49,737 nt of DNA, from assembly GCF_900156205.1 (NCBI RefSeq), contig NZ_FTNA01000027.1, positions 1-49,737 of the forward strand. The letters run 5' to 3'. Every line of letters begins with the position of its first letter. Position 1 is the stretch's first letter. A program made the position numbers and the translations under genes. The stretch is from Leptospira interrogans. Lineage in GTDB: Bacteria; Spirochaetota; Leptospiria; Leptospirales; Leptospiraceae. Of the stretch, positions 11,974 to 28,556 are shown in pieces. The notes beneath the pieces are model-generated. The model was not told the DNA's origin and ran no database searches. It saw only the letters and a program-made list of their open reading frames with translations.

Positions 11974-13923
11974 TTATAGCCCCCTCAATAGAAAAAAGGA
12001 AAGAATGACCACGGTTCCTAATACAATCAAAATTGCGTAGTCCACTACGATTCCGGTTTGAGCCCTTCTTAAAACCAAAGAAATCGCAACCGCCACTCTT
12101 CCCGTGCCGCGTAACATTAGATCTAGGAAATTTCTTTCCACGTGATCTGCTAAAAATTTTCCGAGCAGTAGGATCGGTTCCACGATGAAGTTATGATAAA
12201 ACTCATCCACGTAGTATTTTTTAGTAAGTATTCTTTTGATTCCGGTATGGGATTCTTCCGAGTCTGGAACTTTTTTCCCGTTTAAAAAGATCATCCTTGC
12301 GATGAATATTCCGGAAATTGCAACTGCAATCGATACCGCTATCAAACTCAACTCGACAGTGGTTGTTGTTCCGACCTCGCGAGCGTCTAATGGTTGTTTT
12401 ACGATCCTTTCCGAAATTTCAATTCCTCGGATAAAAACCGGACCGAAGTAACTTGTAAGTATTCTGACTCCTCCGTAAAAAAGATGAGGAACTTCCAAAA
12501 ATCCGGTGACCGTCGCTCCGATGGATAAAATGATAAGGGGAATCGTCATCACAAGTGGGGATTCGTGCAGATGCGAAGCCTTTTCGGAAGATACTCTGGA
12601 TTCTCCGTAAAACGTTAGATACGTCATTCGAAACATATAAAACGCCGTCAAAAGCGCGGTTATAATTCCGAGTCCGTAAAACAAGGTTCCATAAGCATAA
12701 GCTTTTTCTAATATTAGATCTTTGGAAAAAAATCCGCTAAACGGTGGTATTCCTGAAATTGCAAGCGACCCAATCAAAAAAGTAATCCATGTTATTTTCA
12801 TCTGTTTCTTAAGTCCGCCCATGTTACGTAGATCCTGTTCGTGATGTAACGCGTGGATTACCGATCCGGACCCCAAAAATAGAAGAGCCTTAAAAAAAGC
12901 GTGAGTCATTAAATGAAAGAGCCCTGCGACATACGCTCCGGCTCCCATCGCCACAAACATATATCCGAGTTGTGAAACGGTAGAATAGGCCAGGACTTTT
13001 TTGATGTCGTTTTGAAATAAGCCTACGGTCGCTGCAAAAAAAGCGGTGATCGATCCTATAACTACGATCCAATGTCCGACTTGTGGAGCGGATAAAAAAA
13101 TAGGATTTAATCTTGCGATTAAAAAGATTCCCGCCGTTACCATCGTCGCCGCGTGAATGAGCGCGGAAACGGGAGTTGGGCCAGCCATCGCGTCCGGAAG
13201 CCATACGTGTAATGGAAGTTGTGCGGATTTTCCGATCGCTCCGATAAAAAAACAAGCCGCGGCTAACGGTAGTATATAACGAAAAGATGGTATTTCTAAA
13301 ATTGCTTCTTCGATTACGGTAAAGGATACGGAACCCGTGTACCAAAACACGAACGCAATTCCGAGCAACATCCCTAAATCTCCGATTCGGTTTACGATAA
13401 ACGCCTTCATCCCGGCGTTGGCGGCCGTTTCTTTATGATAGTCAAACCCTATCAATAAATACGAACAAAGTCCTACTCCTTCCCATCCTAAAAATAGAAG
13501 TATTAGGTTTTCTGCAAGTACCAGATTGAGCATCGAAAATATGAACAGATTTAAATAGGCGAAGTAACGCGCAAAACCGGGATCGCCTTTCATATAACCG
13601 ATGCTGTATAAATGGATGAGAGATCCGATTCCGGTGATGATCAGAACCATATAAAGGGAAAGTTGATCCACTTGATAGGCGAGGGATACGTTTAAACCTC
13701 CCGTAGTAATCCAAGGAAATAAGGTGACGATTTTCGGAATTCCGTTTCTCATCGGATGAAACCGGTCAACAAAAGACAAAAGCGCCAACGCAAAGGATAC
13801 GAACACGGTCGCTGTCGAAAATATTCCCGTAAATCCTTTCAACCATTTGCCGAAAATTCCGGAAACTAAAAAGCCGATCAAAGGAAGGGCGACTAACGTG
13901 GGTATGAGTACAGATATTTCCAT
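11974..13923 (-). CDS. nuoL: NADH-quinone oxidoreductase subunit L (NuoL)
   Basis: 649 residues, the largest antiporter-like subunit of complex I. The conserved helix-5 glutamate is in [17 protein letters not shown]. The helix-7/8 segment [31 protein letters not shown] carries the proton-channel lysine and histidines. The C-terminal part includes the long lateral helix ([20 protein letters not shown] region) and a final membrane helix, as expected. It lies 4 bases after nuoK and 1 base before nuoM in the operon. Confidence 0.97.
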   Translation of the reverse strand: MEISVLIPTLVALPLIGFLVSGIFGKWLKGFTGIFSTATVFVSFALALLSFVDRFHPMRNGIPKIVTLFPWITTGGLNVSLAYQVDQLSLYMVLIITGIGSLIHLYSIGYMKGDPGFARYFAYLNLFIFSMLNLVLAENLILLFLGWEGVGLCSYLLIGFDYHKETAANAGMKAFIVNRIGDLGMLLGIAFVFWYTGSVSFTVIEEAILEIPSFRYILPLAAACFFIGAIGKSAQLPLHVWLPDAMAGPTPVSALIHAATMVTAGIFLIARLNPIFLSAPQVGHWIVVIGSITAFFAATVGLFQNDIKKVLAYSTVSQLGYMFVAMGAGAYVAGLFHLMTHAFFKALLFLGSGSVIHALHHEQDLRNMGGLKKQMKITWITFLIGSLAISGIPPFSGFFSKDLILEKAYAYGTLFYGLGIITALLTAFYMFRMTYLTFYGESRVSSEKASHLHESPLVMTIPLIILSIGATVTGFLEVPHLFYGGVRILTSYFGPVFIRGIEISERIVKQPLDAREVGTTTTVELSLIAVSIAVAISGIFIARMIFLNGKKVPDSEESHTGIKRILTKKYYVDEFYHNFIVEPILLLGKFLADHVERNFLDLMLRGTGRVAVAISLVLRRAQTGIVVDYAILIVLGTVVILSFFLLRGL

Positions 13924-13927
13924 TCTT

Positions 13928-14248
13928 CTACCATTTCATCAGATTCATTTCGTCTACATAACTAGTCTTTTTGATCCTATGGATTGCGATGACAATGGCC
14001 AGTCCGATCGCCGCCTCTGCCGCCGCAATCGCCATCACAAAAAACACCACCACTTCTCCGTCTATTTGATGCAGAGCTTTTGAAAATGTTACGAATACTA
14101 GATTTACCGAGTTTAAGATCAATTCTACCGACATAAAAATCAGAACCGCGCTTCTTCTTACCATCACTCCCGCGACTCCGATTGTGAAAATGATCATCGC
14201 AAGTATGAGGTAGTAGTGGATCGGAATTCCGGATATAAAGTGGTTCAT
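13928..14248 (-). CDS. nuoK: NADH-quinone oxidoreductase subunit K (NuoK)
   Basis: 106 residues and three membrane helices, normal for NuoK. The two conserved membrane glutamates are visible in [16 protein letters not shown] and [21 protein letters not shown]; they form part of the central proton path of complex I. It overlaps nuoJ by 4 bases (ATGA) and precedes nuoL by 4 bases. Confidence 0.96.
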
Positions 14249-14946
14249 AAGGTTTCTCCTTCCGTGTTCCTTCCTAAATTCTTTTTTCCGAGTACTACCG
14301 CGCCAAGCACCGCCGCAAGTAGCAATACGGAGATGAGCTCAAAAGGAAGTAGATAACGTAAAAACATCGCGCTTCCTACGGCTGCGGTATTTCCGGAAGT
14401 GAGAATGATTTGGTCCGTATCTTTCTCGTGTACATGGTTCTGATTTTCGGAAGTAGTCTTCGGAGTTTCCAAAGTTGATTTTGTGTTCGTTTGTTTTATG
14501 TTTTTAGAAATCTGAAACGAATAACCTACAAATTTTCCGTCTTTATTTTGAGCATACCCGATCGGAACCGTGGTTTCGGATGGAATTCCATCTTGAACCG
14601 CGGTGATTAAAAGTACACCTAAAAACATTACCAATCCCAAATATAAGAGTTTTTTAATTGGTTTTTCGAAGATAAAAAACCGAGGTGCATCGTCCCGAAG
14701 CGACAGTAACATCAACACAAATACTACCAAAACCATAATCGCCCCGGCGTAAACCAGTAGCTGCATCGTGGCGATAAAGATCGCGTTCATCACCGCGTAG
14801 ATCGCCGCTAGTGAAAAAAAACTGAGCACTAAAAGCACCGCGGCAGTGATTGGGTTCGGATGAAAAATCACTCCCAACGAACTGAGTATCATCACCGAAG
14901 CGAATAGAAAAAACAAAAGCAGTTGAGGTTGATCTGTAAATGACAT
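14245..14946 (-). CDS. nuoJ: NADH-quinone oxidoreductase subunit J (NuoJ), with an extra hydrophilic segment
   Basis: 233 residues, about 50 longer than E. coli NuoJ (184). The first three helices include the conserved [18 protein letters not shown], with the NuoJ helix-3 signature. A fourth helix ([18 protein letters not shown]) is followed by a hydrophilic stretch of about 70 residues (about 125-195) rich in Asn, Thr, Lys and Glu, with a His-Glu-Lys-Asp cluster ([10 protein letters not shown]), and then the last helix. The extra segment probably faces the periplasm or forms an outside loop (inference). The gene lies 13 bases after nuoH and overlaps nuoK by 4. Confidence 0.94.
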
Positions 14947-14959
14947 ATTTCTTATATTC

Positions 14960-17328
<2,369 letters not shown>

Positions 17329-17343
17329 AAGGATTTCCTTTTG

Positions 17344-17822
17344 TCAGTTCAGATCGTCTAAAATCTGATCTACTTTTTCGGGAGTCAGATGTTCGTAAAA
17401 GTCGTCGTTAATTTGCACCATAGGAGCGTATCCACAGGCGCCTAAACATTCTACTTCTTCTAAGGTGAATTTTTGATCAGACGTAGTTTGTCCGGTATGA
17501 ATTCCGAGACGTTTACAAATATGTTCTTCGATTTCGTCGCTTCCACGCAGATAACAGCTAGACGTTCCGCAAATCTGTATATGATATTTACCGACCGGTT
17601 TTTTATTGTAGAGGGTATAAAACGTGGCGACCCCGTAGACTTGCGCCAGAGAAATCGGATCTCCTATACGTTCTGCAATGTAGTTCATTCCTTCTTGATC
17701 CACAAATCCGTTTTCTCTTTGTAGAATATACAAACAAGGAAGAATCAGGGAACGTTTGTCCGGAAACGCTTCCAGCATTTTTTGAAATCTTTTTTCGGAA
17801 GTTTCGCTGAACTTATAACCCA

Positions 17823-17823
<1 letters not shown>
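17344..17823 (-). CDS. nuoE: NADH-quinone oxidoreductase subunit E (NuoE)
   Basis: 159 residues from the ATG at 17823. A longer frame starts at 17934, but its first 37 residues are nuoD read in another frame. The 17823 ATG overlaps the nuoD stop by one base (TGATG), giving normal coupling, and the protein then begins with the usual helical NuoE domain. [2Fe-2S] N1a ligands: Cys85 and Cys90 (CGTSSC), then Cys126 and Cys130 (CLGAC). It is the 24-kDa partner of NuoF in the NADH-dehydrogenase module. It precedes nuoF by 15 bases. Confidence 0.96.
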
Positions 17824-20503
<2,680 letters not shown>

Positions 20504-20560
20504 TGAATCGTATAGACCGGCATTTTGTTTACCACATGCTATTATTAGAACCGGATTCAT

Positions 20561-20872
20561 AGCACCGATTAGACTCTCGTTTGTATATAGCCTGTCAACC
20601 TGAAATTCAAACAGATCTTATTTCGGCTTTCAGGTCCTTTCATTTTTTTAAAAATGGAACTCAACTGAAAAGGATCGGTTTTGATCCAGTAATATTTCAA
20701 AAATAAAAAATAGAATTTTTTTCAAAACAATTCTAAAAACTTTCTCGGCAAAAACGAAAGCAAGTCAAAACTAAAATATCCTAAATTAGAATTTAGAATC
20801 AGAACGCCAAAAGCTATCAATCCGTTTGATAAAAAACGGATGGACAAATGATTCATCTAACAACTGGTAGTA
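20561..20872. other. Divergent intergenic region between nuoA and the lipoprotein gene
   Basis: About 310 bases with no gene. It must hold the promoters of two divergent units. Only the nuo-side candidate promoter is visible; nothing convincing is seen on the plus side. Confidence 0.5.
20584..20611 (-). promoter_or_regulatory. Candidate promoter of the nuo operon
   Basis: On the minus strand, a -35-like TTTGAA (20606-20611) and a -10-like TATATA (20584-20589) are separated by 16 bases. An alternative reading is TTGACA (20593-20598) with TCTAAT (20568-20573), but the 19-base spacer is long. The position, about 80-100 bases before the preferred nuoA start, fits an operon promoter. This is pattern matching only. 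Confidence 0.35.
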
Positions 20873-21526
20873 ATGAATTTGAAAAGAGAAAACGATTTGT
20901 ATTCCTCTCGTATCCCACTCTACTTTTTCGGGAAGAGAATTCTCACGTCCCAAAGTCTTTTTTACGTTCTATTTATATTCTTTGTTATATTTGTTCAATG
21001 TTCTCCTCAATATTCTATTTTAGGAAATGTATTCGTTCGAAAAGGTTTTGCTCCCGAGAAAAAAGTTCGTCACGTAGTTTTTCCGGTTCGAATCCGATCT
21101 GCTTGGTTATTAAAAAGTCAAAATGTGGAACAAAAGAAATTTTTTGAATCTAGAAGTTACGAAAAGTTAGAATTAGCCATTCTTGGATACGGCGGTAAGA
21201 TCCAGGAAAAATATAAATTGGAAAAGTTATTTCGTTCCGAAATCGAGTCCGAAAATTCATTGAACGAAGAAAAAGGGATTCAGATCGCCAAACAACTCAA
21301 TGGTGATGTGGCAGTTTTTACTGATATTACGGACTATGGAACCGCTTCTGGAAATTCGGTTTTGGAAGTTACTGTAAAAGCGATAGAAGTAGATAGCGGG
21401 GAAGTTGTATGGAAAGCAATCTATTCTGGAAAAGCATTGGGGCTTCAGGACAATATCGATTTGTCCATTTTAGAATCTGAAATTTTTGAACATCTTACGG
21501 AAAAATTAAAAAACAAAACGGAGTAA
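20873..21526 (+). CDS. Putative lipoprotein, CsgG/GNA1162-like fold, unknown function
   Basis: 217 residues. A basic N-region is followed by a long hydrophobic segment ([15 protein letters not shown]) and Cys43, a plausible spirochaete lipobox, though with Gln at -1. The mature part looks alpha/beta. A central stretch ([22 protein letters not shown]...[23 protein letters not shown]) resembles the CsgG/LpoB/GNA1162 type of periplasmic lipoprotein: a strand predicted as VAVFTDI, then a strand ending in GEVVWKA. That resemblance is weak. A MaoC gene follows 12 bases later, so the two are probably co-transcribed. Function unknown. Confidence 0.68.
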   Translation: MNLKRENDLYSSRIPLYFFGKRILTSQSLFYVLFIFFVIFVQCSPQYSILGNVFVRKGFAPEKKVRHVVFPVRIRSAWLLKSQNVEQKKFFESRSYEKLELAILGYGGKIQEKYKLEKLFRSEIESENSLNEEKGIQIAKQLNGDVAVFTDITDYGTASGNSVLEVTVKAIEVDSGEVVWKAIYSGKALGLQDNIDLSILESEIFEHLTEKLKNKTE

Positions 21527-21538
21527 AGGAGAAAAAAC

Positions 21539-22003
21539 ATGGCTAAGGTAGTATTGTCCAGTTTTGCAGAATTGGCAGCGTATGCCGGAAAGGAGATCGG
21601 AGTTTCCGATTATCACACTGTGACTCAGGAGCAAGTGAAAAAATTTGCGGACGCGACTCTGGATCATCAGTGGATTCATACTGACCCGGATAAAGCGGCA
21701 AAGGAATCCCCTTTTGGAGGAACGATTGCTCACGGTTATCTTACCTTATCTATGGCGCCTTATCTCTTATCTCAAATATTAGAATTAAAGAATATTAAGA
21801 TGGGGATAAATTACGGAATGGAAAAACTTAGGTTTTTAGAACCCGTAAAAGTAGGAAGCAAATTGAGACTGAAAGCAGAGTTGATCGAGCTAAAGGACCT
21901 AAGAGGTACGGCTAGAATGACTCTGAAGATGACTTTTGAAACCGAAGGTTCCACAAAAGCAGCTGCGGTAGGAGAGGTTATCTATCTGTATCAATTTGCC
22001 TGA
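21539..22003 (+). CDS. MaoC-family (R)-specific enoyl-CoA hydratase-like protein
   Basis: 154 residues, single hot-dog domain. The hydratase-2 motif is at 36-49 ([14 protein letters not shown]) with catalytic Asp42 and His47 (D-x4-H), followed by [17 protein letters not shown] (58-74). Members hydrate trans-2-enoyl-CoA to (R)-3-hydroxyacyl-CoA, or use related acyl-thioester substrates. The substrate is not readable from sequence. The start has a good Shine-Dalgarno sequence (AAAGGAG, about 7 bases upstream). It is followed 30 bases later by a MarR regulator, which may control this operon in response to an acyl compound (inference). Confidence 0.9.
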   Translation: MAKVVLSSFAELAAYAGKEIGVSDYHTVTQEQVKKFADATLDHQWIHTDPDKAAKESPFGGTIAHGYLTLSMAPYLLSQILELKNIKMGINYGMEKLRFLEPVKVGSKLRLKAELIELKDLRGTARMTLKMTFETEGSTKAAAVGEVIYLYQFA

Positions 22004-22033
22004 TTGAAAAATAAATTTAAAATTAGGTAAAAT

Positions 22034-22489
22034 ATGAGTCCTAGAATGGTCATTTATTTGATCTCGAGAATCCGAGACGAATTTCACAAGCATCTCAATC
22101 AGGAGTTAAAGGAAAAAAATTTAAGTCCATTAACGACCTCCCACGCGGATATTTTGTTTGCGCTCGTAAAAAAGAACAAAGCACAGATGCAGGATATCGC
22201 AAAGATGATCAATCGAGACAAATCCACGTTAACCGCTCTTGTGGATAAATTGGAAGTGTTAGGGCTTGTAGCTAGAACAAAAGATTCTGAAGATCAAAGA
22301 ATCATTCATTTGGAACTTACCCCTAAAGCGGATTCTGTTCGTCCTGTTTTACTTGGAATTTCAAGGTCTCTTCTGGGAAATTTATATAGGGGTTTTACGG
22401 AAAATGAAAAGAAAGAATTGGTCCGTTTATTGATGAAATTATACCAAAATCAAAATCCGGAGTCTGTTACTGTAGATCTTCTTCAGTAG
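22034..22489 (+). CDS. MarR-family transcriptional regulator
   Basis: 151 residues. Winged helix-turn-helix at about 35-100: [20 protein letters not shown], then [31 protein letters not shown], with the typical wing [17 protein letters not shown]- and C-terminal helices form the dimer interface. Such proteins bind as dimers to palindromic operators and release on binding a small ligand. It is the third gene of the lipoprotein-MaoC-MarR group (30-base gap) and probably regulates that group or itself. No operator was identified. Confidence 0.92.
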   Translation: MSPRMVIYLISRIRDEFHKHLNQELKEKNLSPLTTSHADILFALVKKNKAQMQDIAKMINRDKSTLTALVDKLEVLGLVARTKDSEDQRIIHLELTPKADSVRPVLLGISRSLLGNLYRGFTENEKKELVRLLMKLYQNQNPESVTVDLLQ

Positions 22490-24032
22490 ATTCTTTTTTT
22501 ATTTTGAGTTGATATGGCTTTTCAAGTTTAGCACCTGCGAATCTTTAATTAAAGGTTTATCAACTACTAAAAAATTGAATTTGTGGTAATTATAATAAGA
22601 ACCTAATCATCCAAAGGGAAGTTAAAAATTTTTATATTACTGATTCTTATAAAATTGAGTACTTAGGTTTTTTATTCCAAAGTCTGTCGAACGCCCTAAA
22701 GGGAGAGATGTATTGAGTTTAGGAAGTGTTTTGCTGAGTTTAAAAGCGACCGAAAACCCAGCGAATGCCTCTCTAAGGACCGGTATTCAGGAAGAATTTT
22801 ATTGAGTTCAAGAAGTTACGTTTTAGTTTCACAAAAATGTGGAAAGTATAATATTAGAGAGTCATAAATCATACAATGTAAAGGTATATTTTATGATAAC
22901 TAATAAGTTTTGTAAGGCCTACAAGGATAGAATTTTTGAAAAATTCATATTACTTTTTGATAAAATGGATTTGATCTATTTGTTTTTATGAAAAACCGAA
23001 AAAACTTAAAATTTCAAAAACTTGAAAAACTGATTTTGAATTTTATGGAAATATGAAAATTTAATTAGTATTATATGATAATATTAAAATTTATTTAATT
23101 GTCTAATCTTTCTCGAACTGAAGATGGTGAATGATTATTTTACTTATTATCTAACGATGTTATGAGTTTGTTTCAAGAATTAGAATGATGGATTTTTTGC
23201 GAAAGAAACTATAAAATAGATACAATTCAATAGTTTTCGGAAATTCAAAGTTTAAACGGATTATTTGTCTAAAAATTTATTTTAAAGTGATTTTCTTAAA
23301 TAAATTGATACTTAAGAGATATTTTTAACTAAGAATTCTGTTCATAAGCATATTGTTTTTGGAGTAACGGTTAAATTGTATTTTTATTCTCAACTCAATC
23401 TAAATCGTTTCGGAACTGGTAAAAGAACTGACTAAGTTTCTTTTTAATTTTGGATAAAACCTTCTCTACTTCAATTTAAAGTATGATGTTTTTTGATCTG
23501 AAATTTTAAACGTTTTTAAATAAGAATCTAAAATATAAAAAAACTCAACTCCTGCTGGAAAAATTTTATTAACCAATCCAAGGAATCAAAAAAAGATAAA
23601 TAAAAATTCTATCGATTATAAAGTGTTTAAGAATAAAAAAAATAAAACGTAAATTTTAAAATAACGAAAGAAAGATATTTGTTTCAAAAATAACTTCATT
23701 TTTTAAATCTTAACGAATCAACATTTTTAGAAATCTAAAGAATAAGAACTGAGTTGAATTTTAATTCGAAGTCTGTTTATAAAAATTTTCAATAATATAG
23801 ATGTATACATCATTATTCTCATGTCCGTTTAAAAAGATTTCTAATGTAGAAATGTTCAATAGGTAGTATACTGGTAAGTCGTATAACAATACTAAGTTTA
23901 GTTAAATAATTTACTGGTTGTTAGGTTCTGAAACTTTTGTCTTTGACTGTTATAGGCTTTCGAATATAGAAGAGCATAAAAATATGATTTTGTTCGAAGT
24001 TACGAATGAATGATTGGAAATACACGGTATAG
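22490..24032. other. Long AT-rich gene-free region
   Basis: About 1.5 kb without a credible gene on either strand. It is strongly AT-rich. Around 22615-22680 is a repeat fragment also found near 484-530. Around 22690-22815 are fragments of the hairpin repeat family (AGTGTTTTGCTGAGTTTA, with related sequence at 22795-22815). A 32-residue frame at 22892-22990 exists but has little support. No hairpin or long repeat stands out in 22860-24000. It may be the remains of a decayed gene. Confidence 0.45.
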
Positions 24033-25664
<1,632 letters not shown>

Positions 25665-26429
25665 TTAGTTCTAAAAATACATTTTATTATCCAGAACTAT
25701 ATAACACTATCCAACATTTTGTTTTGAAACAGTACTTATAATTAAAATTTATACTACTCAGTTTTGCAAAGATTACTAAAAGATTTTGTTTATATACTAA
25801 GAGCCGTTTCAAAACTTCAAAGGATTTTACGCGATAATTCTTTAGAAATTTTTAATATACAGTAGTTCCTACAGATTAGGTTGTATTTGTCAATTTGCGA
25901 ACTTTCGAGTAGATCTAATGTAGTTAAATTTGTAATAGTTTCCACATTTTGATGCCAGCTCTTAATTGAAATGTTTTGTGGGATATATAAAAGTATTTAA
26001 ATATTATAAAATACAAAATTATAAGCATTAAGAAAATTTCGTTCTATGGACAAAGTTTAAAACTGTGATAAGTGGGTAATTTTCTTTTTAAGTTTGTATA
26101 TATAAAAAAATAAGATCGATTTTAAATACTTTGTTTAAATGTTTAAAAATGGAGTAAAGTTACAAAAATTTCATAGTTTTGAAGAAAAATTTAAAATAGA
26201 GACTAAAATCTTTTTGAAAGTATATTTATTTTTAGAAAAAAGCGTATTTCAAAAATCGTAAAGCGGGCAAAAGAGACAGAATCTGGGAATCACAGATTGT
26301 AAAGACGACTGAATTCACAAAACATACGCATTGGTTTTCAGGATTTAAATCTTATTTTTAAATTTTTTCGTGGCACAAAAAAATTCTGAGTTCGTTGGCT
26401 TAATTGAATCAACTTTGGAGGATTCGATT
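25665..26429. other. Intergenic AT-rich region with repeat units
   Basis: No gene. Near 25860-25965 are units of the GTTCCTACAGATT / GTTTCCACATTTT family. An in-frame ATG-like extension of the following lipoprotein gene (from 26370) is rejected as its start. The rest is AT-rich with no recognised element. Confidence 0.5.
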
Positions 26430-27164
26430 ATGTTTCAAAAAAAAATAGCAGTTGCACTGCTCTTAACTTTGTTCTTTGCAAACTGTAACAGTAAAAAGGA
26501 TGACGATTCAACTACCAATCTGCTTTTATTAGCAGCAGTTCAGTCTCAAAAACCCAATGCTTCCGGAGTATATGCGGCTTTAAGTATGTTGAATGGGAGT
26601 AACAATCCTGGACAACAAGGAGCCTATTCCAATGGAAAAGCGTCTCCTTTTTTAACAGGTCCGGAGACGACTAAGGATTGTTCTTTAGGCGGAAGTATGA
26701 AAATGTCGTTAGGAAATCTAACCGAGGGACAAGGTGCCAATGGATCAATGATTTTGAATTATACAGGTTCAAAACTTATCTTTCAAAATTGTAAAGAAAA
26801 TGTTCCTTCGGCGGAAAAGGGAGGAAGTTCTGAGGTCACTACATTTAACGGAGAGATTTCAAGAGACGGTAGCTTAGAAGCTATTATTGATATAAATAGT
26901 TTCGATCAAAATACCGGTTCATTTACGTATACCATGAATAGCACTCAAAAAATGTATTCGGATTCTTATTCGGTCAACGGTTCTGTATACCCTAAAGTAG
27001 ATCTTACTTTTAAAGTCAGTAATGGGAAGTATGCGGCATCGAACATGAATGATGTAGATAAAGCTACTCTGTCTGTTGAAGAAACAGTAGAAGTTACTGG
27101 AACTATTGGAGAAGAAAAAATAAAAGAATCTTATACTACTAAATATACAATTAGTTTTAAGTAA
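26430..27164 (+). CDS. Putative leptospiral lipoprotein, unknown function
   Basis: 244 residues from the ATG at 26430, chosen because GGAGG lies about 9 bases before it and it starts a signal peptide (MFQKKIAVALLLTLFFANC). Cys19 is the likely lipidation site with Asn at -1, acceptable in spirochaetes. It is followed by an acidic KKDDDS stretch and TTNLLLLAAVQ, a pattern common in leptospiral lipoproteins. The mature part is rich in Ser, Gly, Asn and Thr with repeated beta-like segments (MKMSLGNLTEGQG, GSFTYTMNSTQKMYSDSYS). Two Cys (in TTKDCSLGG and IFQNCKENV) may form a disulphide. An intrinsic terminator follows directly. Function unknown. Confidence 0.78.
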   Translation: MFQKKIAVALLLTLFFANCNSKKDDDSTTNLLLLAAVQSQKPNASGVYAALSMLNGSNNPGQQGAYSNGKASPFLTGPETTKDCSLGGSMKMSLGNLTEGQGANGSMILNYTGSKLIFQNCKENVPSAEKGGSSEVTTFNGEISRDGSLEAIIDINSFDQNTGSFTYTMNSTQKMYSDSYSVNGSVYPKVDLTFKVSNGKYAASNMNDVDKATLSVEETVEVTGTIGEEKIKESYTTKYTISFK

Positions 27165-27177
27165 GTTTTTATCAGTA

Positions 27178-27207
27178 CCGCCGAGTGAATGTCTCGGCGG
27201 TTTTCTC
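27178..27207 (+). terminator. Intrinsic terminator
   Basis: Perfect 8-pair GC-rich stem CCGCCGAG (27178-27185) / CTCGGCGG (27193-27200), 7-base loop TGAATGT, then TTTTCTCT. It lies 14 bases after the lipoprotein stop. This is the strongest terminator in the window. Confidence 0.88.
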
Positions 27208-27738
27208 TAAAATTATCGATTTTATCTGATCAAATATAGATCTCAATTTTCATAAAAAAGATTTTTATATTATTAAAATTTAATGTGGCCGCTTTTACCT
27301 TACTGCTGAAAGACCTTTATCAGAAATCATCGGCAAATTTTTTGAGCCTGTCTCAAAACCTGAAAAGAAAATCAGTTATAATCATTAGAGTTGTTGAAAA
27401 ATTCCCTAACTCTGATTAACAAAACTGCTTCAATTGCCCATTTCCATAAAATAGAAACAAATGGAGAATTAATTTTTCAACAATTCTATTTTATAGAAAT
27501 TTCATTTTCATCAAATAAAGTAATTCTCATAGAATATACTATTACTCAGAATTACATAATAAAATACACAATGTTTATTCTGAGATAGAGTTTTTGCGAT
27601 AAAGATTCATGGAGCTTGATTTTATAGAGAGCAGTCAAACTCATAGTCTTTTTCGTATTTTATAGAGATTAAAACATTCTCCAGTATTAAAATATTGTAA
27701 TATATAGCTAAGAAAGTATTTTATAATATTTAAATGTA
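27208..27738. other. Intergenic region around MITE copy B
   Basis: No gene. The 65-residue frame at 27391-27588 starts inside the MITE and is rejected. Around 27337-27360 is a repeat fragment (GAGCCTGTCTCAAAACCTG) also seen near 30390 and 45125. Confidence 0.5.
27387..27487 (+). repeat. MITE-like element, copy B
   Basis: About 101 bases with left end AGAGTTGTTGAAAAATT and right end AATTTTTCAACAATTCT (one mismatch with the perfect inverted repeat). It is preceded by T and followed by A, i.e. TA on both sides. The interior matches copies A and C-E (AACAAAACTGCTTCAATTGC, then ATAGAAACAAATGGAGAATT). Confidence 0.85.
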
Positions 27739-28158
27739 CTAGAAGCTTATTTGTAGGTTATTTTCAGAAGAAGTATAAATCATTTTAAATACTTCTTGCC
27801 AACTTTTTTCCACTTCGTGAGAATACCAAGGACCGAGCCACTCTTCTAACGCAAATAGCCAGGCTTTTTCAAGAATAGGAATTTCTTCTGCCTGATTGCA
27901 GATTTTAATACATTCCGTGCCGAAATTTTGGATTGCCTTTTCTAATTGTGAGTATTGAACACTGGAGAGGGAAATGTTTCGAGCAGAGTTCATAAAATGT
28001 TTAACGTCTTCTAGTTGAATTCTGGAAAATATGTTCTCGTATTTTGTATGATTTTCTTTGAGATAGATAAAAAATAATTCCGCGAATTTAATTCTATCCA
28101 AATTGACTATATCAAGAGATTCATTTAAACTTCGAATTTGATTTTCTGAAATATTCAT
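27739..28158 (-). CDS. Globin-like fold protein lacking the proximal histidine
   Basis: 139 residues, all helical. It can be aligned by eye with single-domain bacterial globins. The A/B-helix part is RSLNESLDIVNLDRIKFAELF. The CD-corner Phe is in KYENIFSRI. The C-terminal F-G-H part (EIPILEKAWLFALEEWLGPWYSHEVEKSW, ending QEVFKMI) matches the pattern of flavohaemoglobin helices F to H. In that alignment the haem-binding proximal His is replaced by Cys of GTEC, and the distal Tyr position is Phe. So haem binding is doubtful, as in RsbR-type non-haem globins, or there is Cys ligation (less likely). It follows the 74-residue gene upstream by 2 bases, so the two are probably one operon. Fold call moderately sure; function unknown. 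Confidence 0.55.
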   Translation of the reverse strand: MNISENQIRSLNESLDIVNLDRIKFAELFFIYLKENHTKYENIFSRIQLEDVKHFMNSARNISLSSVQYSQLEKAIQNFGTECIKICNQAEEIPILEKAWLFALEEWLGPWYSHEVEKSWQEVFKMIYTSSENNLQISF

Positions 28159-28160
28159 TT

Positions 28161-28385
28161 TTAGCTTATTCTCCCAAATACAATCAATCTAAAGGGATCT
28201 ATAGAAGGATATTCGATTTTGATCTGTAGATCTTTTGAATTATAATACGATGTGTTATAATCGTATCGAATATGAATTCGCTGTAAGAAAATCTTGGCAA
28301 AAAAACTTAGTAGATCAGCAGGAGGTATTTGTTGAGTTTTATACTTATAAATCGTGGTGAAATTCAAACACACGGATTGCAGCAT
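28161..28385 (-). CDS. Small hypothetical protein upstream of the globin-like gene
   Basis: 74 residues. Supported by a Shine-Dalgarno sequence (AAGGAATTGGAG, ending about 4 bases before ATG) and by ending 2 bases before the next gene. Composition is mixed, with Tyr- and Ile-rich beta-like stretches (QIPPADLLSFFAKIFLQ, KDLQIKIEYPSIDPFRLIVF). No known motif. It reads like a C-terminal half-domain; whether it is a complete small protein or a remnant of a longer one is open. No frameshifted N-terminal part was seen upstream. Confidence 0.5.
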   Translation of the reverse strand: MLQSVCLNFTTIYKYKTQQIPPADLLSFFAKIFLQRIHIRYDYNTSYYNSKDLQIKIEYPSIDPFRLIVFGRIS

Positions 28386-28556
28386 GATGCTCCAATTCCT
28401 TTAGAATTTCAAAAATCGATTACGTGGGAACTCACGTTATTCTAATAGTTCTGGATAAAACTATACTTGCATTTTTATAAAACTAAAAAGTCTTGTTGCT
28501 ATTGGTTGTTCGAAAGATTTTTGGCAGACCCTAAATAATTAATCAAGAATTCTTGT

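Noticed and set aside
22892..22990. 32-residue frame beginning MITNKFCKAYKDRIF
   Set aside because: Short, in AT-rich DNA and only a weak AAAGG before it; no way to separate it from chance.
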